Positions 18,316 to 25,233 are shown, counted from the first letter of the stretch. The stretch: 64,000 nucleotides of DNA from Gemmiger formicilis (GCF_900167555.1 NZ_FUYF01000003.1:62001-126000), one strand, 5' to 3'. Notes: a model not told the origin generated them from the sequence alone. Program-made: numbers and translations.

Positions 18316-19530
18316 ATGAAGCATGTAAAACACGGCAAAAAGCTGATTTCGCTTCTGCTGAGCGCGGCTGTCGCCATGAGCATGACGCTTTCCACCGTCA
18401 TGACGCCGCTGGCCGCCTCCTCCAGCGTCAGCGACCTGCGCCAGAAGCTGCAGGAACTGCAGACTGAGCAGGAAAAGGTCAACCAGCAGCTCAAGGACGC
18501 GCAGAGCAACAAGGCCGACGCTGAGGCTCTCAAAACGCAGCTTGAGCAGCAGAAGGCACTGATTTTAAGCCAGATCAGCAACCTGTCCGAGCAGATCGGT
18601 TCTTTGGATGAGGAAATCGTCAACAAGCAGGACGAGATTGACCGGAAGCAGCAGGAGGTCGACCAGAAGCAGGCCGAATACGACCAGCGCTGGGCGGACT
18701 TTAAAGATCGTATGCGTGCGATGCAGCGTCTGAATGACGGCGGCTCCATCGCACTGTTGTCCAGTGCCACCAACCTGTACCAGCTGCTGACCTTTGCCAC
18801 CACATTGGATCAGATCGTTAATAAGGACGAGGACACCTGCCAACAGCTTGAAAATGAGCACGCCGAGCTGGAGCAGCAGCGCGCCGAGCTGGAGCAGGCC
18901 AAGGCGGACCTGGAGGCCACGCAGGCCGATCTGGAGACCCAAAAGACCGCGCTGGACGGCAAGACGAATGAGCTTGCCCAGAATATCTCCCAGACCGACG
19001 CCAACATTTCCGCAGCGGATGCGGAGATCGAGGCCAACAAGGCGGCCCTGATCGAAGCCAACAAGGCCGTGGATAAGGCTGCTGCCGAGCTGGACGCCGC
19101 GCTGAACGCCGCCAACCAGGCTTACGGCAATGCGTCCATCCAGTGCTCGCTGGACTTTGGCCGTCCGCTGGCCACCTATAAGTACGTCTCCTGCTACTTC
19201 GGCGGCAACGGCCACCGCGGCACCGATTACGCCGCACCGGGCGGCACCGAAATCTACGCCGTCTCCGGCGGTGTCGTCACCGCTGCGGCCTACCACTGGA
19301 GCTGGGGCTACTACGTGCAGGTCTACCACGGCAAGGATGACAACGGCAATACTTATTCGACGCTGTACGCCCACATGAACAGCGCGCCCGTTGTCAGCGT
19401 GGGCCAGCCCGTGGAAAAGGGCAAGGTCCTTGGTTATGTCGGCTCCACCGGCAACTCCACAGGCAACCATCTGCACCTGGAAATGAAGGTCAACAACGTC
19501 CTGGTCAATGTCATGAACTACCTCTCATAA
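18316..19530 (+). CDS. M23 peptidoglycan hydrolase with coiled-coil domain (PcsB/CwlO/EnvC-type)
   Basis: A 404-residue secreted protein. The signal peptide (KKLISLLLSAAVAMSMTLSTV...) is followed by a long coiled coil (residues about 35-265, rich in Q, E, A and L heptads) that should dock to FtsX, and a C-terminal LytM/M23 domain (about 285-400). The zinc ligands HRGTDYAAP and HLHLEM are intact, so unlike E. coli EnvC this protein should be a hydrolase itself. Its place directly after ftsEX supports activation by that complex. Confidence 0.92.
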   Translation: MKHVKHGKKLISLLLSAAVAMSMTLSTVMTPLAASSSVSDLRQKLQELQTEQEKVNQQLKDAQSNKADAEALKTQLEQQKALILSQISNLSEQIGSLDEEIVNKQDEIDRKQQEVDQKQAEYDQRWADFKDRMRAMQRLNDGGSIALLSSATNLYQLLTFATTLDQIVNKDEDTCQQLENEHAELEQQRAELEQAKADLEATQADLETQKTALDGKTNELAQNISQTDANISAADAEIEANKAALIEANKAVDKAAAELDAALNAANQAYGNASIQCSLDFGRPLATYKYVSCYFGGNGHRGTDYAAPGGTEIYAVSGGVVTAAAYHWSWGYYVQVYHGKDDNGNTYSTLYAHMNSAPVVSVGQPVEKGKVLGYVGSTGNSTGNHLHLEMKVNNVLVNVMNYLS

Positions 19531-19546
19531 CGAAAGGGGAATCTGT

Positions 19547-19660
19547 ATGAAGCCGCAGAAGCACAAAACCTCCGTGCGTATTTTCTGCCTTGTAGTCGCC
19601 GTTCTGATGATACTCAGCCTTTTCTCTACGGTATTTTTCTCACTAGCCTACGGGGCATAA
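19547..19660 (+). CDS. 37-residue single-pass membrane protein
   Basis: A short ORF with a good ribosome site (GAAAGGGGAATCTGT before the ATG) between the M23 hydrolase and the Ctp protease, 16 bases after the former. It encodes a basic N-terminus (MKPQKHKTSVR) and one hydrophobic helix (IFCLVVAVLMILSLFSTVFF). Both gaps are short, so it is co-transcribed. No named family is recognised; it has the layout of other tiny Gram-positive membrane proteins. A role at the division or envelope site is only inferred from position. Confidence 0.7.
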   Translation: MKPQKHKTSVRIFCLVVAVLMILSLFSTVFFSLAYGA

Positions 19661-19689
19661 CGCAAACACAGTAAGGAGCCATCAGACCC

Positions 19690-20907
19690 ATGAGCAAAAA
19701 AATCAGTCTTGGCGTGGCGGCCACCATTGCCATCATTGCAATGGCCGTCACCTTCTCGCTGACCATGGTCGTGTCCATGAAGATGTTCAACACCACAGTG
19801 TCCAGCGTCAAAAACAAGGAGCGCCAGTACAACAAGCTGTCCGAAATTGATCGTTTTGTCCGCGCAGGGGAGTATTTCACCATCGACGAGGACACCCTGA
19901 ATGACCGCTTGGCTGCGGGCTACATGAACGGCATCAACGACAAGTACGCCGTCTACTACACCGCCAAGGAATACAGCGAGAAGCAGTCTGTGGAGAAGGG
20001 CACACTGACCGGCATCGGCGTCGCTGTCGTCAATGACACATCCTCCGGCTACGCCCGCATCATCCGCCTGTATGACAACTCGCCCGCCGCAGAGGCCGGG
20101 ATGCAGGTCGGCGGCTTCATCACCGCTATCAACGATGAGTCGACGCGCAACATCACCTCTACCGCGCGCCTGACCTCCAAGCTGCTGGGTGAGGAGGGTA
20201 CGACCACCACGATCACCTACCTGACGCCGGACCGCCAGGAGCAGCAGCTGAATCTTGTCCACTCCAACTACAAAACACCCTCCATCTACACCCGTCAGAT
20301 GGTCGCGGACACCTGCGGGTACATCCGCATTGACGCCTTCACCTCCGGCACGGCCAGCGAGTTCAAGGCTGCTGTGGATGAGTTGCTGCAGCAGGGAGCG
20401 AACAGCCTTGTCTTTGACCTGCGCGACAACACCGGCGAGAACCTGAACGCCGCCCTTGTGGCCGCGGATTACTGTGTGCCTTCCGGTGAGATTGCCAAGC
20501 AGCAGGACAGGGACGGCAATGTGACCGTGCTGCGCATGTCCGATGAGACCGAGATCAATGTTCCGATTGTCTGCCTTGTCAACGGCTCCACCGCGGGCAG
20601 CGCCGAGCTGTTCGCCAATGCCCTGCGCAAGATGGCCGGTGCGACGCTCGTCGGCACCAAAACTGCGGGTAAGGGCGTCGTTCTGAGCGACGCCCAGAGC
20701 TTCTCCGACGGCTCCGCCGCTTACATCACGGTGGGCCTGCTGCTCGATAACGAGGATCAGACCTGGAATGAGGAGGGCCTGCGCCCCGACATTGACGCCG
20801 CGCTCTCCGTCGACGAGCAGAACGCCTACTACGATTACACACTTGATACTGACCCGCAGATCAGCAAGGCCGTCAACGCGGCCACGGCACTGGCCGGGCA
20901 GAACTGA
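19690..20907 (+). CDS. ctpA: Carboxy-terminal processing protease (S41)
   Basis: A 405-residue exported serine protease. An N-terminal membrane anchor (residues 7-32) is followed by a short helical region, a PDZ domain (about 95-190; GIGVAVV, YDNSPAAEAGMQVGGFI) and the S41 catalytic domain with Ser near residue 304 (GSTAGSAELFANALR) and Lys near 328 (GTKTAGKG). Ctp proteases trim secreted proteins and often act on cell-wall hydrolases, which fits the M23 gene upstream. Confidence 0.93.
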   Translation: MSKKISLGVAATIAIIAMAVTFSLTMVVSMKMFNTTVSSVKNKERQYNKLSEIDRFVRAGEYFTIDEDTLNDRLAAGYMNGINDKYAVYYTAKEYSEKQSVEKGTLTGIGVAVVNDTSSGYARIIRLYDNSPAAEAGMQVGGFITAINDESTRNITSTARLTSKLLGEEGTTTTITYLTPDRQEQQLNLVHSNYKTPSIYTRQMVADTCGYIRIDAFTSGTASEFKAAVDELLQQGANSLVFDLRDNTGENLNAALVAADYCVPSGEIAKQQDRDGNVTVLRMSDETEINVPIVCLVNGSTAGSAELFANALRKMAGATLVGTKTAGKGVVLSDAQSFSDGSAAYITVGLLLDNEDQTWNEEGLRPDIDAALSVDEQNAYYDYTLDTDPQISKAVNAATALAGQN

Positions 20908-20936
20908 TTTTTATTGACTCGGAAAGGACGTCCACC

Positions 20937-21800
20937 GTGCCCACATTGACTGACCTGTCCACCATCCGTGACCTCTGCGCACGGTATGACTTTGCCCTGT
21001 CCAAGGGCTTCGGCCAGAATTTCATCATCAACCCCGGCATCTGCCCCCGCATTGCGGAGGCCTCCGGTATCGGCCCCGGCTGGGGCGCACTTGAGGTCGG
21101 CCCCGGCATCGGCGTGTTGACCGAACAGCTTTGCAAGCGTGCGGACAATGTCGTCTCCATCGAGGTCGACAAGCGTCTGCCGCCGCTGCTGGAAGAGACG
21201 ATGGCCGACTACGACAACTTCAAGCTCATCCTGAACGACGTGCTGAAGGTCGATTTGAAGGCTCTGCTGGCCGAGGAGTTCGGCGGCAAGCCCGTCGCCG
21301 TCTGTGCCAACCTGCCGTACTACATCACCAGCCCGATTCTGATGCGTCTGCTGGAGGAAAAGCTGCCTATCCGGAACATCACCGTAATGGTGCAGAAGGA
21401 GGCCGCACAGCGCCTCTGCGCCGCCCCCGGCACGCGGGATGCGGGTGCAATCAGCTACGCCGTGGCCTATTACGCCGAGCCGAAGCTGTTGTTCAGCGTC
21501 CAACCCGGCAGCTTTTACCCCGCCCCCAAGGTGACAAGCGCCGTCATCCGCCTGGATGTGAGGGAGAAGCCCGCCGTAACCGTGCCGAACGGCGACGAAG
21601 CCGTCTTCTTCGCGCTGATTCGCGCCGCCTTCTCCCAGCGCCGCAAGACCGCCGCCAACGCCATCGCCAATGGCCTGCACCTGCCCAAGGCGCAGGTCAT
21701 CTCCGCCCTGCAGGCCGCCGGTCTTGATGAGCGTTCCCGCCCCGAGCAGCTGACACTGGAGAATTACTGCGCTCTGCAGACGGCACTGGCAAACACTTAA
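20937..21800 (+). CDS. ksgA: 16S rRNA dimethyladenosine transferase
   Basis: A 287-residue SAM-dependent methyltransferase that dimethylates two adjacent adenosines near the 3' end of 16S rRNA. The motifs SKGFGQNFIINP, VGPGIGVLTEQL, IEVDKRLPPLL and NLPYYITSPIL are present. The start is GTG at 20937, with GGAAAGGACG upstream; no ATG fits. It ends the ftsE-to-ksgA run and is followed by a strong terminator. Confidence 0.96.
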   Translation: MPTLTDLSTIRDLCARYDFALSKGFGQNFIINPGICPRIAEASGIGPGWGALEVGPGIGVLTEQLCKRADNVVSIEVDKRLPPLLEETMADYDNFKLILNDVLKVDLKALLAEEFGGKPVAVCANLPYYITSPILMRLLEEKLPIRNITVMVQKEAAQRLCAAPGTRDAGAISYAVAYYAEPKLLFSVQPGSFYPAPKVTSAVIRLDVREKPAVTVPNGDEAVFFALIRAAFSQRRKTAANAIANGLHLPKAQVISALQAAGLDERSRPEQLTLENYCALQTALANT

Positions 21801-21815
21801 AACAGCAAAGCAAAA

Positions 21816-21850
21816 CGCCCGGTAAGCATCACGCTTACCGGGCGCTTTTT
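21816..21850 (+). terminator. ksgA terminator
   Basis: CGCCCGGTAAG and CTTACCGGGCG arms around CATCACG, then CTTTTT. Confidence 0.95.
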
Positions 21851-22042
21851 AGGAGTATATAGAGTAGTGTGCAATAAGGAAAAGCTTCTCTAAATATTCC
21901 TCAAGAACAATCCATCAGCTTTATGTACAGCAGCATCTGTTACAATATCCTGAGTTCAACCCTGACTCCGCGTTATGCGATTCTACTGCGTTTACGACCT
22001 GTTTTTTACTGTTTAGGACGCAAAAAGACATACAAAAACAAG
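21851..22042. other. Intergenic stretch between ksgA and the att site
   Basis: No gene with a credible ribosome site or family likeness was found on either strand. This is the host side of the left junction of the integrated element. It lies downstream of the ancestral tRNA-Thr 3' end on the minus strand. Confidence 0.5.
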
Positions 22043-22088
22043 AAAAAAGCGCGTTGCAAAGTAGATTTACTTTGTAACGCGCTTTTTT
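22043..22088. terminator. Bidirectional terminator, probably the original tRNA-Thr terminator
   Basis: A 15-bp stem (GCGCGTTGCAAAGTA / TACTTTGTAACGCGC with one mismatch) flanked by A6 and T6, so it can work on both strands. It sits just beyond the truncated tRNA 3' copy at 22093-22139. On an empty chromosome it would directly follow the tRNA-Thr gene; insertion has moved it 10 kb away. Confidence 0.85.
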
Positions 22089-22092
22089 AAGT

Positions 22093-22139
22093 TTGGAGCT
22101 AGTAACAGGAATCGAACCTGCAACCTGCTGATTACAAAT
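22093..22139. repeat. attL: 47-bp copy of the tRNA-Thr 3' part
   Basis: Identical over 47 bases to 32045-32091. It reproduces the tRNA 3' half up to the anticodon loop and then diverges (TGATG in place of CAGCTG). This is the displaced original tRNA end left by site-specific integration. Confidence 0.95.
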
Positions 22140-22244
22140 TGATGATTCTTGGCGTTGCATCGTTAAATAACGTGCAATATTGTGCGATAATTCGCATATC
22201 TGCTTGTTGTGCCTTTTAGTTGTTTTTAGTAGTTTTCAATGCAA

Positions 22245-22266
22245 TTATGCCCAAATTATGACCATT
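22245..22266. repeat. Terminal 22-bp direct repeat, left copy
   Basis: Begins TTATGCCCAAATTATG and is identical to 31943-31964 near the other end of the element. The two copies lie 106 bp inside attL and 81 bp outside attR's core edge respectively, positions suited to arm-type integrase or excisionase binding sites. Confidence 0.7.
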
Positions 22267-22354
22267 TTTGCAGTCCCATAAATGGGGAAAGCGCCCCGTT
22301 AAGGGCGCTCTGCCTGTTATGGGCTCTTCCCGCCGGGGGTGTTGGCGCACGGGG

Positions 22355-22483
22355 TCAATTTTTCGGGGTGTACTGGGCGATGATTTCCCGCGCACCTGCC
22401 ACAAACGCAGCCATTTGCTCAGGGGAAAAGGTCAGCAATATGGACACAAGTTTTTCAATGTTTTCTGATGCTTCAGCCGTCAT
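22355..22483 (-). CDS. 42-residue hypothetical protein of the element
   Basis: The last leftward gene before attL. It encodes a short helical protein (MTAEASENIEKLVSILLTFS... ending AREIIAQYTPKN). The ATG at 22483 lies nine bases after GGGGG; an in-frame ATG at 22492 touches that run. It overlaps the end of the preceding gene (stop at 22473), which suggests translational coupling. No family is recognised. Confidence 0.5.
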   Translation of the reverse strand: MTAEASENIEKLVSILLTFSPEQMAAFVAGAREIIAQYTPKN

Positions 22484-22679
22484 TGCAAACATCCCCCATT
22501 CTTTGCCGCTTGGCGAAAATATCCTCTTTGCAAAGTCCGAATTTCGCAAGACTTGCTTCAAGTTCGCTTTCGCTCATGCCGTCATCAAGTAACCAGTTGT
22601 AGGCATGGCGCATAAAGCGGATTAGGTCTTTGTGTCCCATGTTAGCTAAGTCACGTTCTCGCTGTTCGTAGTCTTTCAT
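22473..22679 (-). CDS. 68-residue hypothetical protein, paralogue of 22893-23072
   Basis: Starts with ATG after GAGGTG. It shares with the protein at 22893-23072 the pattern HAY-x2-L-x3-G-x2-ES-x-L-x4-AK-[YF]-GL, so the two are paralogues. The rest is charged and probably helical (MKDYEQRERDLANMGHKDL). Each paralogue is followed by an overlapping partner gene. Function unknown; many satellites and prophages carry such small late or interference genes. Confidence 0.65.
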   Translation of the reverse strand: MKDYEQRERDLANMGHKDLIRFMRHAYNWLLDDGMSESELEASLAKFGLCKEDIFAKRQRMGDVCNDG

Positions 22680-22726
22680 TTCATCACCTCATAAGCCCGT
22701 ATAGCCAGATAGCACAGCCGTGTTTG

Positions 22727-22900
22727 TTATGCCTTGCGCTGCTGCCGGGCGTTCTCTATGTATGCCCGTAATTCGGTTTCGGTGTGGTCTTGCTTGAAGT
22801 AACCGCTTTTCACGGCTTCGATAAAAATTTCGGTGTCGATAGCATCGATCTGCATCATCAAATCAATGGCCTGCTGTACCTTTTTCTGATGTTCAGTCAT
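22727..22900 (-). CDS. 57-residue hypothetical protein of the element
   Basis: ATG at 22900 after AAAAGGGTGG; an in-frame ATG at 22948 lies inside the preceding gene and has no ribosome site. The product is helical and charged (MTEHQKKVQQAIDLMMQIDAI, ending ENARQQRKA). Its start overlaps the stop of the paralogue gene upstream (22893). It is followed by a linker that resembles the linker after 23128. Confidence 0.6.
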   Translation of the reverse strand: MTEHQKKVQQAIDLMMQIDAIDTEIFIEAVKSGYFKQDHTETELRAYIENARQQRKA

Positions 22901-23072
22901 ATAAACCACCCTTTTCATTAAGTCCATATTTGGCGCGGATTCCCGCAAGGTTGCTTTCGTTAGTACCGAGTTCGACTAATCGGCGGTAAGCGTGTTTCGT
23001 AAGCTCGTTTAATTCCTCTTTGGTCATCTGATCGATGGCACGTTCTATCATTTCGGCGGTAGCTTCATCCAT
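22893..23072 (-). CDS. 59-residue hypothetical protein, paralogue of 22473-22679
   Basis: ATG at 23072 lies seven bases after GAGGT; a TTG two codons upstream is the alternative. The product (MDEATAEMIERAIDQM..., then KHAYRRLVELGTNES) shares the HAY...G..ES.L...AKYGL pattern with the protein at 22473-22679. It is preceded by a linker conserved between the tiny genes. No known family. Confidence 0.65.
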   Translation of the reverse strand: MDEATAEMIERAIDQMTKEELNELTKHAYRRLVELGTNESNLAGIRAKYGLNEKGGLYD

Positions 23073-23127
23073 TTTCAATACCTCGCAAGCCCGTCAAGCC
23101 GTTAGCGCAGCTGCGTTTATTCGTTTG

Positions 23128-23457
23128 TTATGCTTTAATCGGCTGCACTTGGCTTGCGCCGAAAAAACTTGCCGTGTACCTCGCGCCATCGCCGTGACTT
23201 GCCCAGATTAGGACGGCGCGGAAAAGCGCCTTGTTGCCGTGAACCACTTCAAAGCCCGCCGCTTTCCAGTCAGCCCACGTTTTGCAATCCTCTGCAATCC
23301 CGGCGGCTGCTTTGGCTGCTGCAATCGCTGCCGCGTTCTGTGGGCGGGCTTTGGCGCTCTGCCAAGCTCTGTGCAGGGCTTCGGCAAATACCATCCCGCC
23401 CTTGCGGAAAATCGTCCACGCACGGCTCATAATCGCGCTAAGGTCATACTGCTTCAT
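23128..23457 (-). CDS. 109-residue hypothetical protein (phage-type, Ala/Lys-rich)
   Basis: ATG at 23457 follows AAAGGAGCAAGCA. The N-terminus (MKQYDLSAIMSRAWTIFRKGG) resembles small proteins common in gut Firmicutes prophages and islands. An Ala-rich middle (AAAIAAAKAAAG) and a folded-looking C-terminus (FEVVHGNKALFRAVLIWASHGDGARYTASFFG) follow. It is the first gene of the leftward tiny-gene run and probably uses the promoter at 23707-23735. Function unknown. Confidence 0.7.
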   Translation of the reverse strand: MKQYDLSAIMSRAWTIFRKGGMVFAEALHRAWQSAKARPQNAAAIAAAKAAAGIAEDCKTWADWKAAGFEVVHGNKALFRAVLIWASHGDGARYTASFFGASQVQPIKA

Positions 23458-23467
23458 TGCTTGCTCC

Positions 23468-23565
23468 TTTACATTTTGGGGCAAACCGTGCTATAATGGG
23501 TTTGCCCTATTGTGTGGGGTGCGCTCGGTGTGTAGTTGGTAGCTATGCCGGGCGCTTTTCTTTTT
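23468..23565 (+). ncRNA. Candidate about 60-base RNA with promoter and terminator
   Basis: TTTACA (23468-23473), 18 bases, TATAAT (23492-23497), then a hairpin GCGCTCGG / CCGGGCGC (23521-23555) followed by TTTTCTTTTT. The predicted RNA (about 23503-23565) is antisense to the leader of the leftward gene at 23457. The TATAAT lies in the loop of a 9-bp inverted repeat (GGGCAAACC / GGTTTGCCC), a possible operator. No ORF fits. Confidence 0.5.
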
Positions 23566-23706
23566 GCCGTTGGGGGTTAAGGTTCGCGGTGGCTCGGTGC
23601 TGTCTGCGCTCTGTGAGGTTCTAGCAATCCTGTCCGCGTCTTATCTGGCGTTTCTGGTGGGCTTTCGCTTGACGTCCGCCTTGACCTTTTTCCTTTCGAC
23701 ATCTTT

Positions 23707-23813
23707 ATTATATACCATTGCGCAAGTACATTCAATATGCAAATTGCACAAAGATATACACTTGCATAAGTACAAATTGTACACTTGCGCAAGTACAGAT
23801 TGCGTGCTATAAT
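23707..23813. promoter_or_regulatory. Divergent promoters with three palindromic operators
   Basis: Rightward promoter: TTGCGC (23785-23790), 17 bases, TATAAT (23808-23813). Leftward promoter: TTGAAT (23730-23735 complement), 17 bases, TATAAT (23707-23712 complement). Operators: TTGCGCAAGTACA at 23718-23730, ACTTGCATAAGTACA at 23760-23774 and ACTTGCGCAAGTACA at 23783-23797; ACTTGCGCAAGT is a perfect palindrome. One operator covers the rightward -35 and one lies in the leftward spacer. The RHH protein encoded next is the natural candidate to bind them. Confidence 0.75.
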
Positions 23814-23834
23814 ATGTAAGGGGAGGTGTAACCA

Positions 23835-24026
23835 TTGGGAACAGCAAGAACAAAGGCGAATAACAAATGGAATGCTAAAGCCTATGACCGTGTAAACCTC
23901 GTGTTGAAAAAAGATACCAGCCCGACAAAGGATGAAGTTCAAGCCGCTGCCGATGCAGAGGGAGTTAGCCTGAATGCGTATATTGTGGCGGCAATTAGCC
24001 AACAGTTAAACAAAGAGAAACCGTAA
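23835..24026 (+). CDS. Ribbon-helix-helix (Arc/CopG-like) DNA-binding protein
   Basis: A 63-residue basic protein beginning at TTG, nine bases after GGGGAGGTG. The segment YDRVNLVLKKDT (beta strand) followed by KDEVQAAADAEGVSLNAYIVAAISQQL (two helices) is the Arc/CopG fold. It lies first in a rightward cassette with an acidic antitoxin-like protein and a RelE-type toxin, just after an array of palindromic operators, so it probably autoregulates and may also govern the leftward promoter. The TTG start is atypical but no ATG is available. Confidence 0.75.
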   Translation: MGTARTKANNKWNAKAYDRVNLVLKKDTSPTKDEVQAAADAEGVSLNAYIVAAISQQLNKEKP

Positions 24027-24039
24027 AGGGGGCGCTATT

Positions 24040-24261
24040 ATGAGCGAGAGAGAGCAGGCAAAGCAGATTATTGATACCTTGCCGGATTACAAGATGCAGG
24101 CTATTTTGATGTTCCTGCGCGGCGTAGAGTTTGACGATGAACTAGAAGATGATCGTTTCTGTGAAAAGCTGGTTGACGATTATCTAAACGATGATTCGCC
24201 CGACAAGCACGAAAACGTCAGCCTAGAAGAGTTCGCGGCGCAAGAAGGCATTGCGCTATGA
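24040..24261 (+). CDS. Putative antitoxin
   Basis: A 73-residue acidic protein (MSEREQAKQIIDTLPDYKMQ, later DDELEDDRFCEKLVDDYLND) that overlaps the start of the RelE-type gene by four bases (ATGA). Small size, strong negative charge and coupling to a basic toxin are typical of antitoxins. The C-terminal LEEFAAQEGIAL resembles the tail of RelB/Phd-like partners. AAAGGGGGCGCTATT precedes the ATG. The family is not certain. Confidence 0.7.
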   Translation: MSEREQAKQIIDTLPDYKMQAILMFLRGVEFDDELEDDRFCEKLVDDYLNDDSPDKHENVSLEEFAAQEGIAL

Positions 24262-24512
24262 AATACCAAATCAAGATTGAAAAGGATGCTCAGAAATTCC
24301 TTAAAAAGCTGCCGCACCCGGACGAAACCAGAGTTTTAAAGGCAATTGCCAAGCTCCCAGATGAGGGAGACAGAAAGCAGCTTAAAGGCCATCCTGGATT
24401 TTTTCGGTTGCGTGTCGGCAACTACCGCATTATTTACACTGTAGATAACGGCCAGTTAATTGTGCGGGTCGTAGATGCCGGGAATCGTGGGCAAATCTAT
24501 AACAGATACTGA
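24258..24512 (+). CDS. RelE/ParE-superfamily toxin
   Basis: An 84-residue basic protein with the RelE layout: MKYQIKIEKDAQKFLKKLPHP at the start, the KQLKGHPGFFRLRVGNYRIIYTV core with the Arg residues used in mRNA cleavage, and a final strand (LIVRVVDAGNRGQIY). The family cleaves mRNA on the ribosome or, in ParE types, poisons gyrase. Its antitoxin overlaps it upstream. It probably stabilises the island. Confidence 0.88.
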   Translation: MKYQIKIEKDAQKFLKKLPHPDETRVLKAIAKLPDEGDRKQLKGHPGFFRLRVGNYRIIYTVDNGQLIVRVVDAGNRGQIYNRY

Positions 24513-24537
24513 TATTGCCCACAAATACTAGTGGTTC

Positions 24538-24592
24538 AAGGTGTGGCGAGGTGAGGTGCGGCAGGGCAAGGCGTGGTATGGTTTGGCATGGA
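24538..24592 (+). repeat. Array of eleven 5-base units, NNGGY
   Basis: Read in steps of five from 24538: AAGGT GTGGC GAGGT GAGGT and so on to ATGGA at 24592. Ten units fit NNGGY exactly, then one NNGGA. The first two bases vary freely while GG and the pyrimidine hold. It sits between the RelE gene and the next small gene, ahead of that gene's own AAAAAGGAGAT site. No protein reading explains it, since a five-base period is out of step with codons. Confidence 0.75.
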
Positions 24593-24627
24593 ATAAATCA
24601 TTTTTATTTCAAAAAGGAGATATTACC

Positions 24628-24858
24628 ATGACAAACGATGAAAGAAACCGTGCAGTACGACTGCGCCGCAAATTGAATAAGCTGGGCTATACCATGATGA
24701 AAATGAACTGCAGACGAGACAGCATTGATAATTTCGGTGGCTATGCAATAATCGACACTGAATACAATGCCATTGTCAGGGGGACTCGATTCGACTTAGA
24801 CCTTGACGATGTGGAAGAATTTATTTCGGATGAAGAATCCGTTGCACAGCTTGAATAG
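24628..24858 (+). CDS. 76-residue hypothetical protein
   Basis: ATG at 24628 follows a very good ribosome site (AAAAAGGAGATATTACC). The protein begins basic (MTNDERNRAVRLRRKLNKLGY) and ends acidic (LDLDDVEEFISDEESVAQLE). The segment GGYAIIDTEYNAIVRGTRFD suggests a small beta fold. It closes the rightward cassette and is followed by a strong terminator. No family is recognised. Confidence 0.7.
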   Translation: MTNDERNRAVRLRRKLNKLGYTMMKMNCRRDSIDNFGGYAIIDTEYNAIVRGTRFDLDLDDVEEFISDEESVAQLE

Positions 24859-24864
24859 TCCAGC

Positions 24865-24901
24865 AAAGAGGGGGAACGCTTCGGTGCTCCCCCTCTTTTT
24901 T
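24865..24901 (+). terminator. Terminator of the rightward cassette
   Basis: AAAGAGGGGGA and TCCCCCTCTTTTTT arms around ACGCTTCGGTGC. Confidence 0.92.
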
Positions 24902-24974
24902 ATAGCAACGACCCGGCTGGCGATGAAACATATATACGCCCCTCGACCGAAACCAAAAAATAACGAAGTATTGA

Positions 24975-25097
24975 CAAAAACAAAATTTTATAGAATTGCC
25001 CGGCGCAGGTCAGACAGACCCAGACACGGAAAGCAAGCGGGCGGCGCTTTTGGAAAAGCTGCAAGGCGTACCCGCCGGGAATGATAGCAAAGAATAA
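24975..25097 (+). pseudogene. Remnant: C-terminal tail of a phage-type protein
   Basis: A 40-codon frame, opened by a stop at 24972, reads IELPGAGQTDPDTESKRAAL and then LEKLQGVPAGNDSKE before TAA. There is no ATG or ribosome site. The composition is like the flexible tail of phage structural proteins such as portals. It may be the debris of a lost late gene. The hairpin region that follows (25100-25150) could be its former terminator. Confidence 0.35.
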
Positions 25098-25233
25098 GAC
25101 AATGCGCTGCAAAGCCCCTGCAAGGCTCTGTGGCGCGTTTTGTATTCCAGACGGAAAAACTATATTAAACAGACCTGCAACGCCAAAACAGGCGTGTTCC
25201 TCGCGCTGTGGCGTTGCGATGCTCAAAGTATGC

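Larger units (their letters stand above)
22687..23136 (-). repeat. Recurring linker sequence between the tiny genes
   Basis: Read on the minus strand, the spacers at 22687-22732 and 23083-23136 share GCATAACAAAC, then CGGCTGTGCTA or CAGCTGCGCTA, then ACGGGCTT and GAGGT before the next start. A third, shorter match (CGGTTGTGCTATCTAGACC, CGGGC) lies at 27333-27376 between the replication and sigma genes. These look like duplicated gene-plus-linker cassettes rather than terminators, as no T-run follows. Confidence 0.5.

Noticed and set aside
21921-22160. Minus-strand ORF reading across attL
   Set aside because: It runs through the tRNA remnant and the terminator hairpin, with no ribosome site or family likeness.
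23564-23812. Plus-strand ORF of 82 codons before the RHH gene
   Set aside because: No ribosome site, and it crosses the terminator, the divergent promoters and the operator array.
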